Part shown: positions 43,320-52,096 of the stretch, in pieces
How the letters are laid out: the number at the start of each line of letters is the position of its first letter
Numbering within the stretch: the first letter of the stretch is position 1
From: Streptomyces aureoverticillatus
Lineage (GTDB): Bacteria; Actinomycetota; Actinomycetes; Streptomycetales; Streptomycetaceae
Assembly: GCF_014649395.1 (NCBI RefSeq)
Contig: NZ_BMSY01000011.1
Span: forward strand, 1-64,000
Length of the DNA: 64,000 bases
Direction: 5' to 3'
Program-made: the position numbers and the translations under genes
The notes under the pieces: generated by a model
Told to the model about the DNA's origin: nothing
Seen by the model: only the letters and a program-made list of their open reading frames with translations
Database searches by the model: none

Positions 43320-44279
43320 ATGGATCACAGCGGGCACGGCATGCATGGCATGAACATGGATCTGCCGCCGTTCACGCTGGGGCGCGGGCTCGAGCCCTCG
43401 GCCGACCCCTTCTTCCTCATCGGCTGCCTGGTGGCCCTCGCCCTCTACGGGTGGGGGGTCGTGCGCCTGGTGCGGCGCGGCGACAAGTGGCCGGTCGGCC
43501 GCACCGTCTCGTTCGTCGTCGGCGTCCTGACCATCCTGCTCGTGATGTGCACGAAGCTGAACGACTACGGCATGGTCCTGTTCAGCGTGCACATGGTGCA
43601 GCACATGATCATCAGCATGCTCTCGCCGATCCTGCTGCTCCTCGGCGCCCCGATCACGCTGGCGCTGCGGGCGCTGCCGGTCGCGGGCCGGGGCCGCAAG
43701 GGCCCGCGCGAGCTGCTCCTGGCGCTGCTGCACAGCAGGTACGTACGGATCATCACGCACCCCGCGTTCACCATCCCGCTGTTCATCGCGAGCCTGTACG
43801 CGCTGTACTTCACGCCGCTGTTCGACACCCTGATGGGCTCCAAGGCCGGGCACATCGGCATGATGGTGCACTTCCTCGCCGTCGGCCTGGTGTTCTTCTG
43901 GCCGATCATGGGTGTGGACCCGGGCCCGCACCGCCCCGGCTATCTGATGCGGATGCTGGAGCTCTTCGCCGGCATGCCCTTCCACGCCTTCTTCGGCATC
44001 GCCCTGATGATGGCGTCCGAGCCCATGATCGACACGTACAAGAACCCCCCGGCCTCGCTCGGCGTCGAGGCGCTCGCCGACCAGAACGCGGCCGGCGGCA
44101 TCGCCTGGGCCTTCAGCGAGATCCCCTCGGTGCTCGTGCTGCTCGCCCTGCTCTTCCAGTGGTACCGCTCCGACCAGCGCGAAGGCCGCCGCAAGGACCG
44201 CGCCGCCGACCGCGACGGGGACAAGGAGCTGGAGGCGTACAACGCCTATCTGGCCTCACTGGCGGCGCGCGGACGCTAG
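43320..44279 (+). CDS. Cytochrome c oxidase assembly factor CtaG-like membrane protein
   Basis: 319 residues from the ATG at 43320 with GGAG 8 bases upstream. The short His/Met-rich N-terminus MDHSGHGMHGMNMD is a likely copper-binding segment. Seven or so membrane helices follow, with HMVQHMIISMLSPILLLLGAPITLALR, HFLAVGLVFFWPIMGVDP and PFHAFFGIALMM, the caa3_CtaG signature. It likely delivers copper or assists heme-copper oxidase assembly. The cytoplasmic tail is charged. A 52-residue membrane protein gene follows. Confidence 0.92.
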   Translation: MDHSGHGMHGMNMDLPPFTLGRGLEPSADPFFLIGCLVALALYGWGVVRLVRRGDKWPVGRTVSFVVGVLTILLVMCTKLNDYGMVLFSVHMVQHMIISMLSPILLLLGAPITLALRALPVAGRGRKGPRELLLALLHSRYVRIITHPAFTIPLFIASLYALYFTPLFDTLMGSKAGHIGMMVHFLAVGLVFFWPIMGVDPGPHRPGYLMRMLELFAGMPFHAFFGIALMMASEPMIDTYKNPPASLGVEALADQNAAGGIAWAFSEIPSVLVLLALLFQWYRSDQREGRRKDRAADRDGDKELEAYNAYLASLAARGR

Positions 44280-44374
44280 CGGCAGAACCGCATCGCGGGT
44301 GAGGATGGTCTCAGGCCATGGTCACGGCGGCGGCGCGAGCCGGACGCCCGACCTGCGTTTGAGGAGGCAGGGCG

Positions 44375-44533
44375 ATGCCTGGTTCTACGAAGACGATGGG
44401 TGCTTTCACCATCGGGGGGCTCGTGATGGTGACCGCCTACACGGTGGCGCTCGGGAGCAACGGCTGGCTGTGGTTCGGCTGGGTGGTGCTGGGGCTGCTC
44501 ACGGTGGCGATGGTGTTCGCGCGGACGACGTGA
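44375..44533 (+). CDS. Small hydrophobic membrane protein (52 residues)
   Basis: An ATG at 44375 follows GAGGAGGCAG, an excellent ribosome-binding site. The 52-residue product MPGSTKTMGAFTIGGLVMV... has two membrane helices (about 10-26 and 32-48) and ends FARTT. Function unknown. Same strand as the CtaG-like gene, 95 bases away, so it may be a small partner of the oxidase assembly factor. Confidence 0.8.
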   Translation: MPGSTKTMGAFTIGGLVMVTAYTVALGSNGWLWFGWVVLGLLTVAMVFARTT

Positions 44534-44590
44534 GGGAACCGGCCGGTGCGCGGGGGCACGCCTCGTGCCGCCCCTGCCCTCCGGGCGCCC

Positions 44591-44989
44591 TCAGAAGCGG
44601 AAGACGTTCCCGGTCCCCGACCCCATCTCGCACGCGTTGCCGTACGTCTTGTGCCAGCTCACCGGCTTGCCCCGGAACTCCCCGGTCGCGCTCACGGTGA
44701 CCGGCGCGTACTCCCTGGTGCACAGGCGGGCCTCGCCCGCCAGTTTGTCGAAGTCGCCGCCCGCCGCGTCCAGCTCGGCGCAGGCGCGCGCCGCGTGCGG
44801 GTGGTGGCCGCCGGGCTCGGGCACGCACCGCAGCACGACGCCCCGGATCCAGGTGTTCTCGTCGCCCGAGACGGTCAGGAAGACACCACGCTGGCGGGAC
44901 GGCGCGTCGGTGCCGGGCGCCGCCGCGACGGGCGCGGCGGCCGCGGCGAGCGCGATCAGGGCGGCCGAGGTGACGGTGAGCGAGCGCAT
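44591..44989 (-). CDS. Secreted subtilisin inhibitor-like protein (SSI family), P1 arginine
   Basis: 132 residues; GGAGG precedes the ATG. The signal peptide runs to about residue 24 (VAAA-PG). The four SSI cysteines are at 55, 70, 90 and 120, and the reactive loop reads CTREY, giving Arg92 at P1, thus a trypsin-like inhibitor. The end TGNVFRF corresponds to SSVFAF of classical SSI. It is the second SSI paralogue in the window and quite divergent from the first. Confidence 0.9.
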   Translation of the reverse strand: MRSLTVTSAALIALAAAAAPVAAAPGTDAPSRQRGVFLTVSGDENTWIRGVVLRCVPEPGGHHPHAARACAELDAAGGDFDKLAGEARLCTREYAPVTVSATGEFRGKPVSWHKTYGNACEMGSGTGNVFRF

Positions 44990-45332
44990 GAAGCCTCCGG
45001 GGGCAGCGACGGACGCCGGTCACGGACGGTGGCGTCAGGGACGTCGGGCACCGGTCAGAGCACCTCGCGGCACCCCGCCCGGCAAGCCGCCACGCCGGTG
45101 GCTCCTCCGTACGGGGCGGCCGGCTCCCTCGTACGGATGGCCGGCCGTGGCCGTCGTACGGACGCACGGCCAGGACCGTGGGAGCCGTCATGACCGGGCC
45201 CGCACCCGACGTACGACAGGGCCCGCGGGACCGCGCGCCGCACGATCCACAAGACCCGAACGGGCTCTCGCGCATGCGCCGACGATTGACTACTGTGCGT
45301 CGGCACCACCCCTGGGGGAAGGCGGCGTCGGC

Positions 45333-46076
45333 ATGTTCTACCTACTGCTCAAGTACGTGATCCTCGGGCCGCTGCTCCGGCTGATGTTCCGGCCCAGAAT
45401 CGAGGGCCTGGAGCACATTCCGGAGCACGGAGCGGCCATCGTCGCCGGGAACCACCTGTCGTTCTCCGACCACTTCCTGATGCCCGCCATCATCAAGCGG
45501 CGCATCACGTTCCTGGCGAAGGCCGAGTACTTCACCGGCCCCGGCATCAAGGGGCGGCTCACCGCCGCGTTCTTCCGCAGCGCCGGACAGATCCCGGTGG
45601 ACCGCTCCGGCAGGGAGGCCGGCCAGGCCGCGATCCGCGAGGGCCTGGGCGTGCTGCGCAAGGGCGAGCTGCTCGGCATCTACCCCGAAGGCACCCGCTC
45701 GCACGACGGCCGCCTGTACAAGGGCAAGGTCGGGGTCGCCGCGATGGCCCTGCGGGCGCACGTGCCGGTGGTGCCGTGCGCGATGATCGGCACCTTCGAG
45801 GCCCAGCCGCCGGGAAAGGTCGTACCGCGCTTCCGGCGCGTGACCATCCGCTTCGGCGAGCCGCTGGAGTTCTCGCGCTATGCGGGCATGGACGGCGAGA
45901 AGGCGGTCCTGCGGGCCGTCACGGACGAGATCATGTACGCGATCCTCGGCCTGTCCGGCCAGGAGTACGTGGACAAGTACGCCGCCGTGGCGAAGGCGGA
46001 GGAGGCGGCGGAGCGCGCCGCGGACCGCGGCCGCTCGTTGGCGGAGCGGAAGTTCCCGAGGATGCCGCTGAGTTGA
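45333..46076 (+). CDS. 1-acyl-sn-glycerol-3-phosphate acyltransferase (PlsC-like)
   Basis: 247 residues from the ATG at 45333 after GGGGGAAGG. It acylates lysophosphatidate, or a related lipid, in phospholipid synthesis. The acyltransferase block I is NHLSFSD (the HX4D catalytic motif), block II FFRSAGQIPVDRSG and block III IYPEGTRSHDGRLYKGKVG; VPVVPCAMIGT is block IV. An N-terminal hydrophobic segment attaches it to the membrane. The YbaK-like gene follows 108 bases downstream. Confidence 0.93.
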   Translation: MFYLLLKYVILGPLLRLMFRPRIEGLEHIPEHGAAIVAGNHLSFSDHFLMPAIIKRRITFLAKAEYFTGPGIKGRLTAAFFRSAGQIPVDRSGREAGQAAIREGLGVLRKGELLGIYPEGTRSHDGRLYKGKVGVAAMALRAHVPVVPCAMIGTFEAQPPGKVVPRFRRVTIRFGEPLEFSRYAGMDGEKAVLRAVTDEIMYAILGLSGQEYVDKYAAVAKAEEAAERAADRGRSLAERKFPRMPLS

Positions 46077-46184
46077 CGTGGGCCTCTCGCCGGAGACGGC
46101 AAGTCGGCTGCGCCTATGATCCAGTCATCGATCTGTTCGACTACCGGGCGGAGGACGCCTGGCTGGCACGGCCGGAGGCCCGAG

Positions 46185-46670
46185 GTGACCGAGCACGCCC
46201 AGTACACCAAGCTCGTCGGACTGCTGGAGGAGCGGGGCGCGGAGTACCGCGTCATCGAGCACGCTCCGGAGGGCGCCACGGAGGCGGTGAGCGCACTGCG
46301 CGGCCACGGGCTCGCGCAGGCCGCCAAGTGCATCGTGGTGATGGTGAAGCTGGACAAGAAGACGAAGCGGTACGTCCTCGCGGTGGTGCCCGGCGACCGG
46401 CGCGTGGACCTGAACGCGGTCAAGGCCCTGTTCGGCGGGGTGTACGCGGGCTTCGCCACGCAGGAGGTGGCGGAGCGGCTCTCGGGGAGCGTGAGCGGCA
46501 CGATTCTGCCGTTCTCCTTCGACCCGGAGCTGGAGCTCGTCGTGGATCCGGAGCTGCTGGCGCACGAGGAGCTGTTCTTCAACGCGGCACGCCTTGACCG
46601 CTCGCTGGCGCTGCGGACCGCGGACTACCGGGAGATCGCCCAGCCGAGGCTGGAGACGATCTCCCAGTAG
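46185..46670 (+). CDS. YbaK/EbsC-family aminoacyl-tRNA deacylase-like protein
   Basis: 161 residues from a GTG at 46185 with GGAGG 7 bases upstream; a longer frame from 46116 lacks a site. The YbaK fold is visible in YRVIEHAPEGATEAVSALRGHGLAQAAKCIVVMV (the catalytic Lys region AAKCIV) and RVDLNAVKALFGG. Family members hydrolyse misacylated tRNA such as Cys-tRNA(Pro) or Ala-tRNA(Pro). Which tRNA is edited is not determinable. Confidence 0.88.
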   Translation: MTEHAQYTKLVGLLEERGAEYRVIEHAPEGATEAVSALRGHGLAQAAKCIVVMVKLDKKTKRYVLAVVPGDRRVDLNAVKALFGGVYAGFATQEVAERLSGSVSGTILPFSFDPELELVVDPELLAHEELFFNAARLDRSLALRTADYREIAQPRLETISQ

Positions 46671-46693
46671 CTGCGTGGTGGCCGCGGCCGTGG

Positions 46694-46744
46694 CCGTGAC
46701 TACGGCTTGGCCGTGACTACGGCTTGGCCGTGACTACGGCTTGG
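46694..46744 (-). repeat. 17-bp tandem repeat, three perfect copies, covering a stop codon
   Basis: CCGTGACTACGGCTTGG occurs at 46694, 46711 and 46728 without mismatch. The third copy contains the stop codon of the downstream-strand aminopeptidase gene (46734-46736). Confidence 0.95.
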
Positions 46745-48353
46745 GCGTGGCGTGCGGCGCGCACGTCACGTCACGGCTGTCCACCTTGCCGGTGAGCAGA
46801 TAGGTGTCGACGCGCTCGTTGAGGCAGGGGTTCGCCAGGTTGGTGATGCCGTGCGAACCGGCGTCCTTCTCCGTGATCAGGCGGGAGCCCTTGAGCCGCT
46901 TGTGCAGCTCGACCCCGCCCGGGTACGGCGTGGCGGCATCGCGCGTGGCCTGGGCGATCAGCGTGGGCGGCAGGCCCTTGCCGGTCTTGACCTCGACGGG
47001 CTTGTGCTGCTTGCTCGGCCAGGTCGCGCACGGCAGGTTCATCCAGGCGTTGGCCCAGGTCATGAACGGGTGATCCTTGTGGATCCGGGTGTTGTCCCGG
47101 TCCCACTTCTTCCAGCTGGTGGGCCACTTGGCGTCGGCGCACTCGACGGCGGTGTAGACGGCGTTGCCGTTCTCCGACGACTTGTTGCCGGCGATGTCCG
47201 ACAGGTCGGGGCTCGCGGCCTCGATCAGCGGCTTCGGGTCACCGGCGACGTACTTGCTCCAGTTGGTGGCGATGGAGACCCAGGTGGAGTCGTAGTACGG
47301 CGCGTTCTGGAAGTACGCGACGAGCTCGGCCGGGCCGACGACACCGTTCAGCGGCGCCTTCTTGGCCGTCGCCCGCAGCTTCTCCCACTGCGCGCGCACC
47401 TCCTTGTAGGTGTCGCCGAGGTGGAAGGTCGCGTCGTACTTGGCGACCCACTCCATCCAGTCCTTCAGCCGGACCTCGAAGGCGACGTCCTGGTCGAGGT
47501 TGGCCTCGTACCAGATCTTCTCCGTCGAGGGGTTGACGACCGAGTCGAAGACCATGCGGCGCACGTGCGAGGGGTAGAGCGTGGCGTACACGGCGCCGAG
47601 GTAGGTCCCGTACGACACACCCAGGAAGTTGAGCTTCTTCTCACCGAGCGCGGCACGGATGACGTCCAGGTCACGGGCGGTGTTGGGCGTCGTCATGTGC
47701 GGCAGCATCCAGCCGCTGCGCTCCTTGCAGCCTTCCGCGTACTCGGCGGCGAGCTTGCGCTGGGCGCGCTTGTCGGCCTCGGAGTCGGGGACCGGGTCGA
47801 GCTTGGGCGCCTTCACGAACTCCTGCGGGTCGACGCAGGAGATGGGCGCGGAGTGGCCGACGCCGCGCGGCTCGAAGCCGACGAAGTCGTAGGCCTTGGC
47901 GGTCTTCTCCCACAGCTTGTTCTTGCTGGTGACGCGCGCGGGGAAGCGCAGGCCTGAGGCGCCGGGGCCGCCGGGGTTGTACAGGAGCGCGCCCTGCCGC
48001 TCCTCCTTGCTCCCCGTATTGCCGATCCGGTCCACCGCGAGCTTGATCTGCTTGCCGTTCGGCTTGGCGTAGTCGAGCGGGACGGTGACCCAGCCGCACT
48101 GGATGGGCTTGGCGATGCCCCAGTCCTCGGGACAGTCCTTCCAGTCGATGCCCTTCTTGGCGGCGCGCCGGGCGGCGATGGCCGCACCCACCGCCTCACG
48201 GTCCTTGCCGACCGCGGCGTGGGCACGGCCGCCCTGCCCGGCCTGGGCGTCGGCGCTCGCGGACGGCGCGGCGAGCGCCCCCGCTATCAGCGTCGCCGCG
48301 ACGAGTGTGCCCGCGGACCCGAACGTCACCGTTCGTCTGGTCCGCGTGGTCAT
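46734..48353 (-). CDS. Secreted alpha/beta-hydrolase, tripeptidyl aminopeptidase-like
   Basis: 539 residues from the ATG at 48353. The signal peptide ends near PSASA-DA (about 35). It has the alpha/beta-hydrolase fold with NPGGPGASG (oxyanion region), the nucleophile in GVSYGTYLG and a C-terminal TAP-like domain holding the catalytic His in GSHGITN and the Asp in TRDAATPY. This matches the Streptomyces SlpD/SlpE and tripeptidyl aminopeptidase group, which release N-terminal tripeptides outside the cell. Two cysteine pairs are probably disulfides. It is monocistronic with an upstream hairpin. Confidence 0.93.
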   Translation of the reverse strand: MTTRTRRTVTFGSAGTLVAATLIAGALAAPSASADAQAGQGGRAHAAVGKDREAVGAAIAARRAAKKGIDWKDCPEDWGIAKPIQCGWVTVPLDYAKPNGKQIKLAVDRIGNTGSKEERQGALLYNPGGPGASGLRFPARVTSKNKLWEKTAKAYDFVGFEPRGVGHSAPISCVDPQEFVKAPKLDPVPDSEADKRAQRKLAAEYAEGCKERSGWMLPHMTTPNTARDLDVIRAALGEKKLNFLGVSYGTYLGAVYATLYPSHVRRMVFDSVVNPSTEKIWYEANLDQDVAFEVRLKDWMEWVAKYDATFHLGDTYKEVRAQWEKLRATAKKAPLNGVVGPAELVAYFQNAPYYDSTWVSIATNWSKYVAGDPKPLIEAASPDLSDIAGNKSSENGNAVYTAVECADAKWPTSWKKWDRDNTRIHKDHPFMTWANAWMNLPCATWPSKQHKPVEVKTGKGLPPTLIAQATRDAATPYPGGVELHKRLKGSRLITEKDAGSHGITNLANPCLNERVDTYLLTGKVDSRDVTCAPHATPKP

Positions 48354-48512
48354 CGGGGTACGACTCAAGTGGGGCCTCCCGCACATCGATTCGGTCGTTC
48401 GCTCGGTACGGGGATACTTCCGTCTGTGCGGTCCCTGACAACAGACGTGTTGGACGTTTTTTACCAATCCGATAAACGGTGCGGGATGCACCGCCCAGCG
48501 AAGTGGCCCATG

Positions 48513-48549
48513 CCAGAGGCCCGATCCCTTGGTGGGAGCGGGCCTCTGG
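48513..48549. terminator. Hairpin between the aminopeptidase and small membrane protein genes
   Basis: A perfect 11-bp stem (48513-48523 with 48539-48549, CCAGAGGCCCG/CGGGCCTCTGG) whose 15-base loop contains a further TCCC/GGGA pair. It sits 58 bases beyond the end of the minus-strand array and is probably its terminator. Confidence 0.65.
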
Positions 48550-48606
48550 TGTGGGGTGCGTGACCGGCTGGGTGTCTACGGCTCCGGAATCTCCGGGGCC
48601 GAGGGG

Positions 48607-48867
48607 TCAGCCGGGGCTCTTCCGGGTGCGGCGGCGTGGCCTGAAGCGGCCTCGTCCGCCGTCGCGGTGGTCCCGGCGGGCGCCGGTGTCGCTCGGCCCT
48701 GCGTAGTCGCCCGGCCTCGGCGGTGCGGGTGCCTGCGGGGTCGTCCGGGAGCGGCCGTAGCGGAAGGACGCGATGCGGTCGTTGTGCTGTGCGTTGAGTC
48801 GGTGGATGAGGAGCACTCCGAGAGCGATCATCGCCAGGAGCACGACCACGATCACTACGGTTTCCAT
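48607..48867 (-). CDS. Small single-span membrane protein
   Basis: 86 residues from the ATG at 48867 with GTGAGGACG upstream. METVVIVVVLLAMIALGVLLIHRLNAQ is one membrane helix with an external N-terminus; the tail is Arg/Pro/Gly-rich with PAPPRPGDYAGPSD. It starts 5 bases after the stop of the first DUF5994-like gene, so the two are probably one transcript. Function unknown; the basic tail would lie in the cytoplasm and could contact lipid head groups or a partner. Confidence 0.7.
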   Translation of the reverse strand: METVVIVVVLLAMIALGVLLIHRLNAQHNDRIASFRYGRSRTTPQAPAPPRPGDYAGPSDTGARRDHRDGGRGRFRPRRRTRKSPG

Positions 48868-48872
48868 CGTCC

Positions 48873-49574
48873 TCACATCCTCTGAGGTCGCTGCGGTGTC
48901 GCGGCGGCCGGAGCAGTTCGACGGCTACGGACGTTGGCGTGGTCGCCATCGCCCTCGTGAGCGTCGCTTCCGTCGTCGGACGTGACTTCCGGGATCCGTG
49001 GCCGTGCGGCCGGATCGCGGACCTCGCGTCCTCCTTCGGAGGCCCAGACCGCTTCCACGGCCCGGTCGCTCTCCGCCACCGTGCGCAGTCGCGCGGCCTC
49101 CGCCATCAACCGGCTCGCGGTCGACCTTCCCAGCGGGTCGCTCGCGGCGGTCATCAGCCAGGCAGCCGTGTCCGGAGGCGTCTGCGGCGGCACCACCAGC
49201 AGGTTCCAGCGGCCCGCGCGGTACGACAGCAGCATCAGCTCGTGGGGGTCCTGCTCGGCGCCGTACCAGCCCACCTTCACCGTGTGCCCGGTGACGGGCA
49301 CCTTGCGCGGGACGACCGGCCAGTGGACGGGATTCACGGTGACCCGGGTGATCCGTCCCCACAGCGGGTCTAGTACCGCCGCCAGTGCGGGGAGTTCCGC
49401 CCCGAGGTCTCGGGAGTGGGGCCACCACGCGCCGTCCAGCAGCGCCGGCGGGGCGCCGTCGGGAGCGAGCGACAGGCGGACCGGAGAGGGAGAAGGAGAG
49501 GGCCAAGAGCCCGCGGAAGAAGGCGCGGTCGGCCTCGCTTCGGGGGTCGGCGGGAGGGAGACGGTCGCAGTCAT
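48873..49574 (-). CDS. DUF5994-like protein, paralogue 1
   Basis: 233 residues from the ATG at 49574 (ATG 49616 is an alternative without a site). The core contains LLDGAWWPHSRDLGAELPAL, WGRITRVTVNPVHWP, HTVKVGWYGAEQDPHELMLLSY and RWNLLVVPPQTPP, the conserved WWP-centred motifs shared by all three adjacent paralogues. I recognise this as the DUF5994 family of Streptomyces; no biochemical role is known to me. It has a disordered N-terminus and an extra C-terminal region of about 75 residues that the others lack. Confidence 0.75.
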   Translation of the reverse strand: MTATVSLPPTPEARPTAPSSAGSWPSPSPSPVRLSLAPDGAPPALLDGAWWPHSRDLGAELPALAAVLDPLWGRITRVTVNPVHWPVVPRKVPVTGHTVKVGWYGAEQDPHELMLLSYRAGRWNLLVVPPQTPPDTAAWLMTAASDPLGRSTASRLMAEAARLRTVAESDRAVEAVWASEGGREVRDPAARPRIPEVTSDDGSDAHEGDGDHANVRSRRTAPAAATPQRPQRM

Positions 49575-49822
49575 GACGCGAACCCTGCTCCGGGCCGACT
49601 GAAACCGGCCCGGCATATTCGATCGCCGAAAACGACACCGGCATGGCGGCCGGTGCGCGAAATGTCCTCGGTACTTAGAGCGTACTCCTCCGGGGAGTCG
49701 GATGAGTCGGCCCGATCGAAGGGATCGAAGGGGGCGCAGGGAAGGGGGGAAGGGGGCGAACGGATCGGGGCGTTGGTGTGTCTGCAGGGTGCGGGCGGCG
49801 GGTGGCAGGCGGCGGGCCGGGG

Positions 49823-50353
49823 CTACCCCCTTGTCGGCCGTTCCTCCGTGGTCGGCGGGCGCTTTCGATCGGTGCCGGTGTCGGCGTGCTCCGTGCCGGT
49901 GTCGATGAGGATCTGTTCGGCCTCGGCCAGGTTGTCGGCGCGGACGGCCGCCGCCATCGCGGTGCGCGCCGCGTCGGGCGTCGCGTGCGGCGGGACCACG
50001 AGCAGGGAGAAGTGGTCCTGGTCGCCGCGGGTGATGAGGACGGTGTCGTCACCGACCGGAGAGAAGTCGAGGTGCACGACGCGGTCCTCGACGACCAGTC
50101 GCGTCGGCGCTTCCTCCCAGGCGCTGGAGTCCAGACCCACCCGCGTGACCGGCCCGAGGTGTTCGGTCAGCGCGGCGATCAGGCCGGGAAGCTCGGCGCC
50201 GACGTCGCGGGAACGCGGCCACCACGCGCCGTCGAGGATTCCCCGGCGCTCGTGTGTCGTCTCCAGGCGCAGCAGGGCCGTCCCGGGCCTGACGGCCCTG
50301 TGGATGGCGTCCGGCAGCAGCTTCGCCGCGTCTGGGGGGTCGGAGTCGGACAT
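49823..50353 (-). CDS. DUF5994-like protein, paralogue 2
   Basis: 176 residues from the ATG at 50353. ILDGAWWPRSRDVGAELPGL, LGPVTRVGLDSSAW and HFSLLVVPPHATPDAARTAM repeat the motifs of its neighbours. Otherwise the sequence has diverged, and the C-terminus is short and hydrophilic. It probably has the same fold as paralogues 1 and 3 but a separate promoter: 185 bases separate it from paralogue 3. Function unknown. Confidence 0.75.
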   Translation of the reverse strand: MSDSDPPDAAKLLPDAIHRAVRPGTALLRLETTHERRGILDGAWWPRSRDVGAELPGLIAALTEHLGPVTRVGLDSSAWEEAPTRLVVEDRVVHLDFSPVGDDTVLITRGDQDHFSLLVVPPHATPDAARTAMAAAVRADNLAEAEQILIDTGTEHADTGTDRKRPPTTEERPTRG

Positions 50354-50538
50354 CGTGCTCGCCTGTCTCGGGGATTCGACGGCTCACACGCGCGTACGGC
50401 GATGGTGGTGCTGCCGCCGGGAAAACCACACGATCTTCCTCGTTTCACGGTACTCCTCGCCCGGCCCGAACAGGGTGGTCGGGCCGAGCGGGGCGGTCAC
50501 GTGCCGAGCCAGGGCGGGGCACCTACCGAGCGGGGCGG

Positions 50539-50937
50539 TCAGCCGGCGTCTCCCGCCGCGGCGACCATGAGCGGCTCGGCGACGCTCAGCGGGGTGTCGG
50601 GCGGCACGACCAGCAGGTCCCACCTGCCCCTGCTCGGGGCGAGCAGGCAGACCGTGTGCGGGGCGGACGCGGCGGTGGACCTGCTCAGGCGCACGACCTG
50701 GTTGGAGACGAACATCCGGCCGGGTGTCGCGGCCCAGGTCGCCCCGTTGACCGTGACGCTGCTGATGTGCCCCCAGGTCCTGGGCAGTCCGGCGAGCAGC
50801 CGCGGGAGTTCCGTGAGCAGGTCGTACGAGTGGGGCCACCACGCGCCGTCGATGTGCCGCGGCAGGCCGCCACGGGGCGTGAGACGCAGACGGAGGAGGG
50901 GGCGTGCGGGGAGCAAGGGCTCCAGGACAGCGGTCAT
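50539..50937 (-). CDS. DUF5994-like protein, paralogue 3
   Basis: 132 residues; AGGAG precedes the ATG at 50937. It is the shortest of the three and is essentially the bare domain: HIDGAWWPHSYDLLTELPRL, WGHISSVTVNGATW, VRLSRSTAASAPHTVCLLAP and RWDLLVVPPDTPL. It lies 124 bases downstream of a fatty-acid desaturase on the same strand. Function unknown. Confidence 0.78.
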   Translation of the reverse strand: MTAVLEPLLPARPLLRLRLTPRGGLPRHIDGAWWPHSYDLLTELPRLLAGLPRTWGHISSVTVNGATWAATPGRMFVSNQVVRLSRSTAASAPHTVCLLAPSRGRWDLLVVPPDTPLSVAEPLMVAAAGDAG

Positions 50938-51061
50938 GAGGTCTCCTGTGGGCGGTCATGCGGTGGACGGGAGGTCGGGAGTCGGGAGTGACGGGTCGGC
51001 CGGGCTCACGCACGCCCCGCGGTGCGGTGCCGCGTTCGCGTACGGCAGTGCGGTGCCACGT

Positions 51062-52096
51062 TCACGTACGACGGGCCGTGACCCGGTCAGGTGTCGGCCA
51101 CCGCACGTCGTACACCCAACCGACCCGTTCGAGGAGGCGGATGACGGCGGCGGAGGGATCGATCTGCCCCCGGTCGACCCCGTGCCGGGCGCTGGTGGGG
51201 TCGGCGTGGTGGAGGTTGTGCCAGCTCTCGCCGAAGGAGAGCAGGGCCAGGGGCCACAGGTTGGTGGCCCGGTCGTGCCGCCGGGTACGGAAGGGGCGCC
51301 TCCCGATCATGTGGCACAGGGAGTTCACGCTCCACGTCACGTGGTGGAGCAGCGCGATCCGCACAAGTCCCGCCCACAGCAGGGCGGTCAGGGCGCGCTG
51401 CCACGTACCGCCGATGGCCCAGCCCGCCGCGAACGGCAGCACGAGCGTGACGACGCACAGCGCCGGGAAGGCACGGGAGACGGCTCGGATGTCGCGGTCG
51501 GCGAGGAGGTCGGGGGCGTAACGCCGGGCGGACGTGGGGTCGTTGCGGAACAGCCAGCCGACGTGCGCGTGTACGAGGCCGCGCAACTGGCCGCGCAGAT
51601 GCGTGCCGTAGCGGTACGGGGAGTGCGGGTCGCCGGGCCGGTCGGTGAAGGCGTGATGGCGGCGGTGCGTGGCGACCCAGCCGATGACGTCGCCCTGGAA
51701 GCTCAGCGAACCGGCCACGGCGAGCGCGACGCGCACGGGACGGCCGGACCGATAGCCGCCGTGGGTGAGCCCGCGGTGGAAACCGACGGTGACACCGAGT
51801 CCGGTGACGAGGTAGAGCACGAAGGCGAGCAGGACGTCGGCGGGATGGATGAGACTCCCCCACAGCAGCCAGCCGGCCAGGCCGAGCCCCAGGAACGGGG
51901 CGACGACGATCACCGCGGTCACGGTCACGTACAGGCGATCGCCGAGGCCGCGCGGCGCGGTCGGCTCTTCGGCTTCGGCGGGGAACGGCCCCGCTCCGTC
52001 ATATCCCTGGGACGGCTGGGCGACGCCCGGCGGCGACTCGACCGCCGCGGGGCGTGCTGCCGCCGACGTGGGGGAACTGCGCGTCGTGGACGACAC
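51062..52096 (-). CDS. Acyl-CoA / membrane fatty-acid desaturase
   Basis: 344 residues from a GTG at 52096 with AAGGAG upstream. Four membrane helices surround three histidine boxes: GFHRGLTH (HX4H), HRRHHAF (HXXHH) and GESWHNLHH (HXXHH), which bind the di-iron centre. This is the delta-9 acyl-CoA desaturase layout, introducing a cis double bond and so changing membrane fluidity. The first 50 residues are Ser/Pro-rich and not part of the domain. The genes downstream on the same strand are the DUF5994 array. Confidence 0.93.
   Translation of the reverse strand: MSSTTRSSPTSAAARPAAVESPPGVAQPSQGYDGAGPFPAEAEEPTAPRGLGDRLYVTVTAVIVVAPFLGLGLAGWLLWGSLIHPADVLLAFVLYLVTGLGVTVGFHRGLTHGGYRSGRPVRVALAVAGSLSFQGDVIGWVATHRRHHAFTDRPGDPHSPYRYGTHLRGQLRGLVHAHVGWLFRNDPTSARRYAPDLLADRDIRAVSRAFPALCVVTLVLPFAAGWAIGGTWQRALTALLWAGLVRIALLHHVTWSVNSLCHMIGRRPFRTRRHDRATNLWPLALLSFGESWHNLHHADPTSARHGVDRGQIDPSAAVIRLLERVGWVYDVRWPTPDRVTARRT

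Noticed and set aside
50179..50448. An 89-codon frame starting just after GAGGAG upstream of DUF5994 paralogue 2
   Set aside because: The product is Arg/Pro/Ser-rich and overlaps the better frame at 50353; the GAGGAG is more likely part of a promoter element.
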